This document shows positions 23,691 through 32,187 of a stretch of DNA of 52,280 nucleotides, in pieces (the first letter of the stretch is position 1; each line of letters begins with the position of its first letter). The notes under the pieces were generated by a model. It saw only the letters and a list, made by a program, of their open reading frames with translations, did not search any database and was not told where the DNA came from. Origin of the DNA: an uncultured Lachnospiraceae bacterium (GTDB lineage Bacteria; Bacillota; Clostridia; Lachnospirales; Lachnospiraceae); assembly GCA_902793685.1 (NCBI GenBank), contig CADBEN010000015.1, forward strand, positions 1 through 52,280, in the 5' to 3' direction. The translations under genes and the position numbers were made by a program.

Positions 23691-24677
23691 TCAGAACCAG
23701 GTCGCGTCCGCGTCCAGCTTGCCCTCTCCGTCATTCACATGCTCTTCTTCGCCGGGACGGGTGACCATGAGATGCATCTCCTGGTTTTTGATGCTGACAC
23801 GGGCGCCGGGCGGAACCGGAGTCGTAATGAAGCAGTTGCCTCCGATGACGGCGCCTTTTCCGATGATGGTATCTCCGCCGAGGATCGACGCACCGGAATA
23901 GATGGTGCAGTTGTCCTCGATGGTGGGATGCCGCCGCACGCTCTTAAGACGCTGTCCGCCGCGGGTGGACAGCGCGCCGAGGGTGACACCCTGATACAGC
24001 TTCACATGCTCGCCGATCAGAGTCGTCTCTCCGATGACAATACCGGTACCGTGGTCAATGAAGAAGTACTTTCCGATGGTCGCTCCCGGGTTGATGTCGA
24101 TACCGGTGATGCTGTGGGCATACTCGGTCATGATGCGCGGAAGCAGCGGGATCTTCAGTTCATAAAGCTCATGGGCGATGCGGTACACAATGATCGCGTA
24201 CATACCCGGGTAGCAGATGATGACCTCGTCCTTCGAGAAGGCCGCCGGGTCGCCGTCATACTCCGCCTGCACGTCGGTATCCAGGTACTCGCGGATCCGG
24301 GGGATGGTCTCCAGAAACCGGAAGGTCAGGTCCTCCGCCTCTTCGTTGATCTCCTGCATGATCTCCGGAGTGTCTACTTCTTTTCCTTCGTTCTGCCGCT
24401 GATAGCGCAGAACGATGGCGATCTGCTTGATCAGATTGTAGACGGTGTCCTCGAGAAGCATGCTGACGTTATTCCGGACCGTATATACCCGGAAGGTCTT
24501 GTTCCGGAAATATCCGGGGAAAATGATGCGCTGAAGCTTGTTCAGCACCTCGATCACGGCCTCCTTATCCGGATGGAAAAAGGTCTTGATCTCGTCAATG
24601 GTGCGGCCTCCCCGGTAATCCTGCATGAGCATTTCCAGGGTCCCGTGAATCCTCTGGTTTCTTTCTTCGGGTGTCAC
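23691..24677 (-). CDS. Serine O-acetyltransferase (EpsC/CysE type)
   Basis: Makes O-acetylserine, the substrate of the CysK encoded at 10262. It is 328 residues, with an all-helical N-terminal domain to about residue 185 and then a left-handed beta-helix of hexapeptide repeats. The catalytic His/Asp region is FIDHGTGIVIGE, followed by VKLYQGVTLGALS, HPTIEDNCTIYSGASILGG and IGKGAVIGGN. This long form matches the EpsC-like enzymes of Clostridia. The start is GTG at 24677, two bases after the upstream stop, with AAGGAGGAGG before it. The C-terminal tail is acidic and ends in TWF; whether it binds CysK is unknown. Confidence 0.9.
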   Translation of the reverse strand: MTPEERNQRIHGTLEMLMQDYRGGRTIDEIKTFFHPDKEAVIEVLNKLQRIIFPGYFRNKTFRVYTVRNNVSMLLEDTVYNLIKQIAIVLRYQRQNEGKEVDTPEIMQEINEEAEDLTFRFLETIPRIREYLDTDVQAEYDGDPAAFSKDEVIICYPGMYAIIVYRIAHELYELKIPLLPRIMTEYAHSITGIDINPGATIGKYFFIDHGTGIVIGETTLIGEHVKLYQGVTLGALSTRGGQRLKSVRRHPTIEDNCTIYSGASILGGDTIIGKGAVIGGNCFITTPVPPGARVSIKNQEMHLMVTRPGEEEHVNDGEGKLDADATWF

Positions 24678-24678
24678 G

Positions 24679-25599
24679 TTACTCTTCCTCCTCCTTGAAG
24701 CCCTTCAGGAAAACGAGCACTTCGCGGATGCGGTCCACATGGTCCTCCAGGACTTCGCGCGAAGATTCGACGATTTCCGAGACTCTCTCAGCGCCGACCG
24801 CCCGGTCGAGGTCATCGACCGCATTTTCCAGAGCCTCATTCAGGATATCCGTCTCTTCCGACATACTGAAATCCGGTGCGTCTTCGCCGGCCTCGTCCGC
24901 TTCATCGGCAAAAGAATCCACCAGTTCCTCGTAGGTATAATCTGTCGCGTCACTAAAGTCCTCGCTCTCCGCCAGAACGTCCAGGATGATGTCCAGCGCC
25001 TCCGGGAATTCGTCGTCCGTGCAGGACAGAGCCTTCCGGATGGCGACCCGCTGCTTCTTGAAATAAGCTTCACATTCATCTATCAGCGCGGCAAACTCTT
25101 CATCCGTGAGTTCCTCCGCCTCTTCTTCCCCGCCGGCATCCTCTTTCTTGTCCTCTTCCGCACCCTCGATCACGTCATCGATGGCGTCGCTGATAGCGTT
25201 GACCATGGAATCAAACAGGCCGCCGGAGTCTTTCTTCTTCACGCCGTCAGCCCCGTAGGCGTCCGCCTCGTCCAGCTTCTGAAGGAGCTCCAGAAGGCTC
25301 TCTTCGTCATACAGACTGCTCTCGCCCTTCGGATTGCGCGCAGAATAGCGAGTGATGCCCTTCCGCCCGTTCATATAGTAGCCGTCCTCGGTAAAAACGA
25401 TGCCCCGCTGGGCTCCTCCGAAGATCGTTTCGTCCGTCAGGGCAAGCACATCCTCATAGCGGACTCCGTCCGCATAGGCTTTCCGGGCTCCGTCGACCTT
25501 CGATACCGGGATATCGTCCGCGATCCAGAAGGTATCTGCGGTAAAACCATCCGGGAGATATTTCTGAAGAATGGCGATCATCTTTTCTCTGCGTGTCAT
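24679..25599 (-). CDS. Acidic protein of unknown function
   Basis: A 306-residue soluble protein that I do not recognise. Residues 1-110 look folded (REKMIAILQKYLPDGF, GGAQRGIVFTEDGYYMNG). About 110-175 is very acidic and low in complexity. The C-terminal 130 residues are predicted helical and acidic, possibly coiled coil (VLEDHVDRIREVLVFLKGF). There is no signal peptide or membrane helix. The ATG follows GGAAGGAG. It sits between the methionine aminopeptidase and serine acetyltransferase genes with very small gaps, so it is probably cotranscribed with both. Confidence 0.7.
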   Translation of the reverse strand: MTRREKMIAILQKYLPDGFTADTFWIADDIPVSKVDGARKAYADGVRYEDVLALTDETIFGGAQRGIVFTEDGYYMNGRKGITRYSARNPKGESSLYDEESLLELLQKLDEADAYGADGVKKKDSGGLFDSMVNAISDAIDDVIEGAEEDKKEDAGGEEEAEELTDEEFAALIDECEAYFKKQRVAIRKALSCTDDEFPEALDIILDVLAESEDFSDATDYTYEELVDSFADEADEAGEDAPDFSMSEETDILNEALENAVDDLDRAVGAERVSEIVESSREVLEDHVDRIREVLVFLKGFKEEEE

Positions 25600-25630
25600 T
25601 TTCTGTTTCTCCTTCCGCGAACAGATCCGG

Positions 25631-26509
25631 TTACCAGGACAGCACCTCTGCGCCGTCCTCTGTGACAAGAACTTCTATTTCCCACTGGGCCGAGGGAAGT
25701 CCGTCCTCGGTATAAACGGTCCAGCCGTTTTTATCATCCGTAAAGATATCCGGCTTTCCCATATTGACCATGGGCTCTATGGTGAATACCATTCCCGGGA
25801 CCATCAGCATTCCGGTGCCCGGCTCCGGCAGGTAGCCGACCCAGGGCTCCTCGTGGAATGCCTTTCCGCAGCCGTGCCCGCCGATCTCGCGGACCACGGA
25901 GTACCCGTTTTTCACTGCGTGTTCATGCACCGCATTCCCCATGTCCCCGATGGGGGTCCACGGTTTCACTGCCTTCAGGCCGACCTCGACGCACTCCTTC
26001 GTGACGTCGACCAGCCGCTTCTTTTCCGGTGTCACTTCCCCGATGCAGTACATCCGGGAGGAATCGCTGAAATAACCGTCCAGGATCGTGGAGCAGTCCA
26101 CGTTGATGATGTCGCCCTCCCGCAGGATAATGTCCTTCGACGGGATGCCGTGGCAGACTTCATTGTTGATGGAAGTACAGACGCTCTTCGGGAAACCCTG
26201 ATAGTTGAGATCCGCCGGTATCCCGCCCATTTTCCGGGTCGTCTCCGCGACGATGTCGTCGATTTCCTGGGTGTTCATGCCCGCACAGATCTTTTCCCCG
26301 ATCTCATCCAGCACCGCCACGTTGATGACTGCACTTTTTCTGATCCCCTCAACGTCCTTCGGTGTCTTGATCAGCTCATGCCCCGGAATCTCGTACCCCT
26401 GCAGTTCGAAGCGGAAAAGCTTCTGATCAAAATCACTGTGGCAGAATTTGTACTTTTTCCCGCTTCCGCACCAGCAGGGTGAATTCCGTTCTATCTTTTT
26501 GTAGACCAT
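25631..26509 (-). CDS. map: Type I methionine aminopeptidase with N-terminal SEC-C motif
   Basis: Removes the initiator methionine from new proteins. It is 292 residues: residues 1-25 hold a SEC-C zinc motif (RNSPCWCGSGKKYKFCH), found in a longer class of MetAP, and the rest is the pita-bread catalytic domain. The metal ligands are visible in NVDCSTILDGYFSDSS (two Asp), GHGCGKAFHEEP (His), FTIEPMV (Glu) and SAQWEIEVLV (Glu). The start at 26509 gives the SEC-C motif its normal position. It is 19 bp after the WYL gene. Confidence 0.94.
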   Translation of the reverse strand: MVYKKIERNSPCWCGSGKKYKFCHSDFDQKLFRFELQGYEIPGHELIKTPKDVEGIRKSAVINVAVLDEIGEKICAGMNTQEIDDIVAETTRKMGGIPADLNYQGFPKSVCTSINNEVCHGIPSKDIILREGDIINVDCSTILDGYFSDSSRMYCIGEVTPEKKRLVDVTKECVEVGLKAVKPWTPIGDMGNAVHEHAVKNGYSVVREIGGHGCGKAFHEEPWVGYLPEPGTGMLMVPGMVFTIEPMVNMGKPDIFTDDKNGWTVYTEDGLPSAQWEIEVLVTEDGAEVLSW

Positions 26510-26528
26510 TGCCCTGTTTTTCCTTCTT

Positions 26529-27527
26529 TCACTTCGTATCTTCATATCCGGCGGCAAGCTCCGCCAGGTATTCTTTATACTGTTTCCGGATCTCCTCCGG
26601 ACCCTCGATCTTCATCGCAGGACCGATTCCCGTGACCCATCCGAAGAACTGATGGCTCACCGCCACCGGGACGTTCACGTGGAAATGGGAGTCATCCTCC
26701 GGAATCAGCATCACATCGTCCCCGAAGCGGTCGATGATGACGCCCGCGAGGGCGTTTTCGACCCGGAGCTGCACCACTGCATCCACCCCGCCGAACATCC
26801 CGAAGGTCTTCTTCGAGAAAGCCGCCAGGTCAAAATCCCGGAACTGCTCTTCCCCTTTCCGGATCTGTTTCGGAAGGATCTGCACGTCCTGCATCTTGTC
26901 GACCCGGTAATGCTTGATCTTCCCGGATTCTTCCTCATATCCGATGAGGTAGTAGTTTTCTTCCGCCCATGTCACAGCCCAGGGGCTGACGACATAAGGT
27001 TTTCCGTCCCTCTTCAGCCGGAGTTCCTTCCGCACCGTCCACTCGGAATAACGGAAACGGATCTCCCGGTTCCGGTGGATCGCCTCGTGGATACTGTCCA
27101 CGCTGTAAAAGATCTTCTCATTCTCAGTCTTTGCCCGGTTCACGATGAAGACCTGGCGCTGCAGCCCCTGTGCCGCTGCCCTGCTGCAGAGCTTCTCAAG
27201 CTTGCCGATCAGTTCCCGCGATTTCCGCTCCGTGATGAACTTTGAAGCCTGGACCGCATCGACCAGAAGCTTAAGCTCCGGGACTTCAAAATCCCGGGAG
27301 ACCAGCTTGCATCCCGGGCTGCTGCCGCGCTGCTTTACGATGTCGTAGCCGGCATCCGTCAATGCGTCGATGTCCCCGTAGACCGTTTTCCGGTCAGCAA
27401 TGATCCCGTACCGTCGTTCCAGTTCTCCGGTGATCGCGACGACGCTCATGACATGGTTCTCATCAGTCTCTTCGAGAAGGATCCGAAGCACGTACAGAAG
27501 CCTGAGCTTCTTTTCATATCCCGACAT
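26529..27527 (-). CDS. WYL-domain transcriptional regulator (YafY type)
   Basis: A 332-residue regulator. The N-terminal winged helix (about 1-80) has RKTVYGDIDALTDAGYDI, typical of the DeoR/HTH_11 group. The WYL ligand-binding domain covers about 140-230, here with the PYVVSPWAVTWAEENYYLIGY stretch, followed by a C-terminal WCX-like region. WYL proteins often sense nucleotides or nucleic acid; no ligand can be named here. It starts 13 bp after a small basic-protein gene and runs into map. Confidence 0.9.
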   Translation of the reverse strand: MSGYEKKLRLLYVLRILLEETDENHVMSVVAITGELERRYGIIADRKTVYGDIDALTDAGYDIVKQRGSSPGCKLVSRDFEVPELKLLVDAVQASKFITERKSRELIGKLEKLCSRAAAQGLQRQVFIVNRAKTENEKIFYSVDSIHEAIHRNREIRFRYSEWTVRKELRLKRDGKPYVVSPWAVTWAEENYYLIGYEEESGKIKHYRVDKMQDVQILPKQIRKGEEQFRDFDLAAFSKKTFGMFGGVDAVVQLRVENALAGVIIDRFGDDVMLIPEDDSHFHVNVPVAVSHQFFGWVTGIGPAMKIEGPEEIRKQYKEYLAELAAGYEDTK

Positions 27528-27540
27528 TGTCTTCCTCCGG

Positions 27541-27768
27541 TCAGAGCTGCAGAAAGCGTTCCACAGCGCCGCAGAGCAGCTGCTTCGCCTTGTCGGAATG
27601 CACCGCTCTGGAAACGGCGATGGCGATGCCGGCTTTCACGATCCCAAACTCCGCCTTTGTCATGGCCTTCGCGGCGAGCGCTGCTTTCCGGGCATCCTTT
27701 TTCGAAAGCTTCGGAGTTCCGGCTTTTCCGGTTCCGGAAGGTTTTTTCTTTTTGAAGATTCCGGGCAT
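27541..27768 (-). CDS. Small basic protein of unknown function
   Basis: A 75-residue protein with a strong GGGGAGG site before its ATG. The first 30 residues are rich in Lys (FKKKKPSGTGKAG), followed by an Ala-rich helix (ARKAALAAKAMTKAEFGIV). It looks like the first gene of the WYL-map-cysE unit. I do not recognise a family. Confidence 0.6.
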   Translation of the reverse strand: MPGIFKKKKPSGTGKAGTPKLSKKDARKAALAAKAMTKAEFGIVKAGIAIAVSRAVHSDKAKQLLCGAVERFLQL

Positions 27769-27902
27769 TGCGGTTCCTCCCCTGCAGTTCCTTTACTCTG
27801 AATGACAGTATAGCATGGAAACGGAACCACCGTAAAAAGTTTTCCTGATGCCGGCAGGAAATGTTACACTGGATACATTAAATGAGGAAAGGAGTACCCG
27901 GA

Positions 27903-28298
27903 ATGGAGCAGAAATCAAAGCGCACGGCAGCGGCGGCCATTGCCGCGGTCCTTCTGTTTTACGGAGCCGCCCAGATGCTCGGGATCACGGTCTGCCCGCT
28001 GCGTTCCGCCTTCGGCCTTTCCTGCCCCGGCTGCGGAATGACCAGGGCCTGGTGGGCCCTCCTGGCGGGAGACCTGCAGGGCGCATTTCACTATCATCCC
28101 CTGTTCTGGCTTCCCGTTCCGGCGCTTCTCCTGCTTGTGTTCGGGGACCGGCTTCCGGACCGCGTATTCCGGGGCCTTCTTTTCCTGATGCTGGCACTCT
28201 ATCTCACGGTCTATGGGATACGGCTGGCCGACCCCGCGGACGAGGTCGTCTGGTTCCATCCGGAGCGCGGCATGTTCCTGCATCTTTTTCATTTGTAA
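27903..28298 (+). CDS. DUF2752 membrane protein
   Basis: A 131-residue protein with three predicted membrane helices. The DUF2752 signature is plain: CPLRSAFGLSCPGCGMTRAW, then a helix and FHYHPLFWLPVP. The start is at 27903, after GGAAAGGAG; an ATG 21 bases upstream is less well placed. The conserved cysteines may form a small metal or disulfide site, but the function of the family is not established. It is divergent from the small basic-protein gene, and its stop overlaps the proC promoter. Confidence 0.85.
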   Translation: MEQKSKRTAAAAIAAVLLFYGAAQMLGITVCPLRSAFGLSCPGCGMTRAWWALLAGDLQGAFHYHPLFWLPVPALLLLVFGDRLPDRVFRGLLFLMLALYLTVYGIRLADPADEVVWFHPERGMFLHLFHL

Positions 28299-28321
28299 CT
28301 GATACCGATAACTGGTATGAT
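28293..28321 (+). promoter_or_regulatory. Promoter of proC
   Basis: TTGTAA (28293-28298), a 17-bp spacer and TATGAT (28316-28321) form a good sigma-A promoter that begins inside the end of the DUF2752 gene. A GCGGG/CCCGC hairpin follows in the leader. Confidence 0.6.
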
Positions 28322-28394
28322 GTACAGAAGAAATTGAGGAGATCCGCATGCGGGGTTTTTGATCCCGCGGCATATCTGCACAGGAGGATTCATC

Positions 28395-29204
28395 ATGAAG
28401 CTTGGATTTATCGGCTGCGGCAATATGGCAAACGCCATTATGGGCGGTGTGATAAGCAGCGGCCTTATGACCCCGGACGAGATCATCGGCTCTGACCCGC
28501 TGGAATCGGGAAGAAACCGTGCCTCCGGAGAGCACGGCATCCACGTTACAGCGTCAAACCTGGAAGTCGTCGAGAAGGCAGACACCCTTCTATTCGCCAT
28601 CAAACCACAGTATTACGACGGCATGCTCGCGGAGATCCGGGACGCGGTCCGTCCGGACCAGCTGATCATCAGCATCGCCGCGGGACGTACTCTGGACTAC
28701 CTGAACCAGGCCTTCGGAGACAAGCCCGTGAAGATCGTACGGCTTATGCCGAACACCCCCGCCATGGTCAATGCCGGCATGACGGCAGCCGCCCCCAACA
28801 CGAACGTGACCGAGGAAGAACTGGCCCGCGCGCTGGAGATCTGCGCATCCTTCGGGAAGGTCGAGGTCGTTCCGGAAAGCCTTTTTGACGTCGTGACCGG
28901 TGTCAGCGGCAGCGGTCCTGCCTACGTATTCATGTTCATTGAAGCCATGGCAGACGCTGCGGTGGAAGGCGGCATGCCCCGGGCCCAGGCCTACAAATTC
29001 GCGGCTCAGACTGTACTCGGCAGCGCAAAGATGGTTCTCGAGACCGGAAAGCATCCGGGAGAACTGAAGGACATGGTCACATCGCCCGCAGGAACCACCA
29101 TCGCAGCGGTCCGGGTCCTGGAAGAAAAGGGACTTCGCAGCGCTGTCATCGAAGGCACCCGCGCCTGCACGCTCCGCTCAGCGGAGATGCGGAAGGCGAA
29201 ATAA
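28395..29204 (+). CDS. proC: Pyrroline-5-carboxylate reductase
   Basis: The last step of proline synthesis, NAD(P)H-dependent reduction of pyrroline-5-carboxylate. It is 269 residues, the normal length. The Rossmann nucleotide site is GFIGCGNMANAIMGG at the start, and the family signature is VSGSGPAYVFMFIEAMADAAV. The RLMPNTPAMVNAGM stretch is conserved. The ATG follows AGGAGG. It lies 20 bp before dapA, so the two are probably cotranscribed. Confidence 0.96.
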   Translation: MKLGFIGCGNMANAIMGGVISSGLMTPDEIIGSDPLESGRNRASGEHGIHVTASNLEVVEKADTLLFAIKPQYYDGMLAEIRDAVRPDQLIISIAAGRTLDYLNQAFGDKPVKIVRLMPNTPAMVNAGMTAAAPNTNVTEEELARALEICASFGKVEVVPESLFDVVTGVSGSGPAYVFMFIEAMADAAVEGGMPRAQAYKFAAQTVLGSAKMVLETGKHPGELKDMVTSPAGTTIAAVRVLEEKGLRSAVIEGTRACTLRSAEMRKAK

Positions 29205-29224
29205 TTATAATCAGGAGGTCGTTC

Positions 29225-30112
29225 ATGGAATTCAAGAACATCAAAGGAAGTATCGTAGCGCTGATCACTCCTTTCAAGGAAGACGGAAGCGTCAATTTTG
29301 ACGCACTGGAGAAGCTGGTCGAGCGCCAGATCGAAGGCGGCACCGCCGCGATCCTGTCCCTGGGAACCACCGGCGAGTATCCGACCATGTCTCACGAAGA
29401 GGACGACGAGGTCGTAGCCTGCACGATCAAGGCTGTTGCGGGACGTGTTCCGGTTATCGTGGGATCCGGCTCCAACTGCACCGCGACCCAGATCAAAAAG
29501 AGCATCGATTATGAGAAAATGGGCGCTGATGCCCTGCTCCTCATCTCCCCGTATTACAACAAGGCGAACGAGGAAGGCATGTACCGCCACTTTGCGGAGA
29601 CTGCGGACAAGGTCAGCATTCCCTGCATCCTCTACAATGTTCCCGGCCGCACCGGCTGCTCCATCCCGATCTCTGTCGTGGAACGGCTCTCAAAGCATCC
29701 GAACATTGTTGCCATCAAGGAAGCTTCCGGGAACATGGGCTACGCCATGGAAGTCGCACAGTTCTGCGGGCCGGATTTCGCCATGTACTCCGGTGACGAC
29801 GACATCAACATCCCGATCTATGCCGCCGGCGGAAGCGGAACCATCTCCGTCTTCGCGAACCTCCTCCCGAAAGAGAGCGCTGAGATCGCGGCGAAGTGGT
29901 TTGCGGGTGATACGGCGGGCGCACTGGAAGAGCACCTGCACTATCTGCAGCTCATGAAAAAGCTGTTTATCGAAGTGAACCCCATCCCGATCAAGGCCGC
30001 AATGAACTACATGGGCCTGAACGCCGGACCGTGCCGCCTGCCGCTGGCTGGCCTGAGCGAAAAGAGCGCTGCAGTCCTGAAGGCGGAAATGACAAAGCTC
30101 GGACTCATCTGA
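29225..30112 (+). CDS. dapA: 4-hydroxy-tetrahydrodipicolinate synthase
   Basis: Condenses aspartate semialdehyde with pyruvate in lysine and cell-wall diaminopimelate synthesis. It is a 295-residue TIM barrel. The Schiff-base lysine is in IVAIKEASGN, the catalytic tyrosine in LYNVPGRTGC, and the GTTGEYPTMS loop is the substrate signature. The ATG follows AGGAGGTCG. A sialic-acid lyase of the same family is unlikely given the GTTGE motif and length. Confidence 0.95.
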   Translation: MEFKNIKGSIVALITPFKEDGSVNFDALEKLVERQIEGGTAAILSLGTTGEYPTMSHEEDDEVVACTIKAVAGRVPVIVGSGSNCTATQIKKSIDYEKMGADALLLISPYYNKANEEGMYRHFAETADKVSIPCILYNVPGRTGCSIPISVVERLSKHPNIVAIKEASGNMGYAMEVAQFCGPDFAMYSGDDDINIPIYAAGGSGTISVFANLLPKESAEIAAKWFAGDTAGALEEHLHYLQLMKKLFIEVNPIPIKAAMNYMGLNAGPCRLPLAGLSEKSAAVLKAEMTKLGLI

Positions 30113-30161
30113 TCCCCGGAGACATCTGATTCCAGGATTTATCCTGACCCGGAGGTTTGCC

Positions 30162-31412
30162 ATGCGCGCAAAAGGGGCGGAATTCACTCCGGAAATGCGA
30201 AAGACACATACGATCTATCTTCCGAACATGCTGCCGTACCACGGCAGCATGCTTTGTGCTGCCTTCCGTTCCGCCGGTTACCGGCTGGCGGTGGTTCCGG
30301 ACGCTGAGAAATATCCCCGGGAGACCTTCACGACCGTATCCCAGGACTATTGTTCCCCCGGAATCCACATTATCGGGAACATTCTGGCACTGGTCCAGGA
30401 CCCGGAGACGGATCCGGATCACATCGCTTTTCTGGAACCCCAGAGCGGCGGGATCTGTAAAGCCGGGAATCTCTATCATGCCATCATCAACAGCCTTCGG
30501 CGCAGCGGTTATCCGCAGATTCCCGTGATCAGTCTGAACCCTCATTCCCTGGAACGGCACCGCGGGTTCCGTCTGACTCTCCCGCTCCTCCGGAGCGCGG
30601 TCTCCGCCATTATTTTCAGCGATCTTCTGATGCTTCTCACCCTGCAGACCCGTCCCTGCGAGACGGTTCCGGGAAGCACCGACCGCCTGCACCGCCGGTG
30701 GGAACGCCGGCTCTGCCATGCGCTGGAACAAGGGCGCCTGACTCCGCCGCCCGTATCTCTGGTGCGGAGGATCCTGGCCTCCTACCGGAGCCTTCCGGTC
30801 CGGCGCACCTCTCCGCCGAAGCGGCGCGTGACCGTCACCGGAGAGATCTACTCGAAATTCTCCCCTTCCGGGAACCAGCACCTGGAGCAGTTTCTCCGGG
30901 AGCAGAATACAGAGTACCGCCTGGGAAGCTTTTTAAACTACCTGATCTACTGTGTATACACGGAACGCAAGGTCCGCGCGGTCGGCAGACCTGCAGGTCA
31001 TTTGCGAAGACATGCTGCAGTCTTCCATCTTCGCCAGACAGCCTGGCGCTTCACGGAATGGTATCTCTGCCGCCTGCAGCGGCGCATTGCCCGGGAAGTC
31101 CGTTCCGCCGGTTTTGTCTGTGATGCCTGTTTCCCTGAGATGGAACGTTATGTACAGGGGATCATCAGCACAGATTACAACATCGGAGACGGATGGCTTG
31201 TGGCTGCGGAAGCCGCCGACGGCATCCGCAAGGGTTATGACCGTGTGCTTCTCTGTCATCCCTTCACCTGCCTCGTAAGCCATGTCGGCAGCCGGGGGGT
31301 GATCCGGAAACTGAAGGCCGCTTACCCGGAAGCCCGCATCACTTCGATCGAGTACGACTATTACGGATCAAAAGCCATGCGGGACAGCCGCATCCTTATG
31401 GGAATCTCCTGA
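30162..31412 (+). CDS. 2-hydroxyacyl-CoA dehydratase/DUF2229-type protein, stand-alone
   Basis: A 416-residue soluble protein matching the C-terminal section of large CoA-dehydratase activator-related proteins. Visible blocks are PYHGSMLCAAFRSAGY, DYCSPGIHIIGNI, QSGGICKAGN, IPVISLN and GEIYSKFSPSGNQHLEQFL, with late cysteines in FVCDACFPEMER. These cysteines probably bind a [4Fe-4S] cluster. The usual activator ATPase domain is absent from the chain and from the neighbourhood, so the reaction is unclear. The ATG follows GGAGG. The stop overlaps the next gene (TGATG). Confidence 0.8.
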   Translation: MRAKGAEFTPEMRKTHTIYLPNMLPYHGSMLCAAFRSAGYRLAVVPDAEKYPRETFTTVSQDYCSPGIHIIGNILALVQDPETDPDHIAFLEPQSGGICKAGNLYHAIINSLRRSGYPQIPVISLNPHSLERHRGFRLTLPLLRSAVSAIIFSDLLMLLTLQTRPCETVPGSTDRLHRRWERRLCHALEQGRLTPPPVSLVRRILASYRSLPVRRTSPPKRRVTVTGEIYSKFSPSGNQHLEQFLREQNTEYRLGSFLNYLIYCVYTERKVRAVGRPAGHLRRHAAVFHLRQTAWRFTEWYLCRLQRRIAREVRSAGFVCDACFPEMERYVQGIISTDYNIGDGWLVAAEAADGIRKGYDRVLLCHPFTCLVSHVGSRGVIRKLKAAYPEARITSIEYDYYGSKAMRDSRILMGIS

Positions 31413-32107
31413 TGAAATCATATACGATCCTGAAATCATTTCCGGCTCTGCTCTATGCCGCGCTGCAGATGCCGGCGCCGTCTGCCCGGAGGGCATTGCA
31501 CTACCGTAAAAACCTGGAAGCACTGAAACATATGCCGCCGGGCCTGATCGAAAACCAGCATACCGTCTTCTGGGACGGGGTACACTACGGATACTGCCCG
31601 CTCTTTCACAGGGACTTTCCGGCCTCGAAAAACTTCTGCGGACCTGCCGCTGTCTATAATGCCTGTCTTCTCCTCGGCCTGCCCGCCGGTCCGGTCCGGC
31701 TTGCCGCGCTGCTCCGGCATTTTGAGCGGAAGGGGATCGCCCTGCGGGGCTATGCCGGGACCGCTCCCTCAGCGCTCTGCCGTTATTTCCGGGAACTCGG
31801 CTGCCGCACTGAAACACTTTTCGGGGACGATGCACTCCGCCCGGAGGCTTTCGGCAAAGAATACCGTATCTTCCTTGCAACAGTTCTTAAGGACCGGAAC
31901 CGCATCACAAAAGGCCTGCATTCCGTCTGTATTTCCGCAGACCCCTGCGGCTTCCGGATCCACAACGCCTCCTGCGGACACGTAACAGTCTTCCCGACAC
32001 TTCCGGATGCCATCCGGAATGCGGGACATGACGGCTCCCGGCGGCCGCCCTGTTCCTTACCGGTCTCCGTCACCGCCATCGCCGGGGCCGCCCGGAAAAA
32101 GCGCTGA
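31412..32107 (+). CDS. Papain-like/C39-like cysteine protein
   Basis: A 231-residue protein translationally coupled to the dehydratase-like gene. It carries the nucleophile-type motif NFCGPAAVYNACLLLG near residue 73, then GLHSVCIS and FRIHNAS near the C-terminus, a Cys-His-Asn/Asp order expected for papain-like or C39-like folds. There is no signal peptide. The start ATG overlaps the previous stop. Whether it is a protease or a binding relative is unknown; the pairing with a CoA-dehydratase-like protein is odd. The C-terminal tail is basic. Confidence 0.6.
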   Translation: MKSYTILKSFPALLYAALQMPAPSARRALHYRKNLEALKHMPPGLIENQHTVFWDGVHYGYCPLFHRDFPASKNFCGPAAVYNACLLLGLPAGPVRLAALLRHFERKGIALRGYAGTAPSALCRYFRELGCRTETLFGDDALRPEAFGKEYRIFLATVLKDRNRITKGLHSVCISADPCGFRIHNASCGHVTVFPTLPDAIRNAGHDGSRRPPCSLPVSVTAIAGAARKKR

Positions 32108-32187
32108 AGTCATCCGCATCATTTTTAAAGAAAGAATGCGCACCGCGGTATTATCATTTCCGCGCACTGCATGAGAGATAAGAAACC

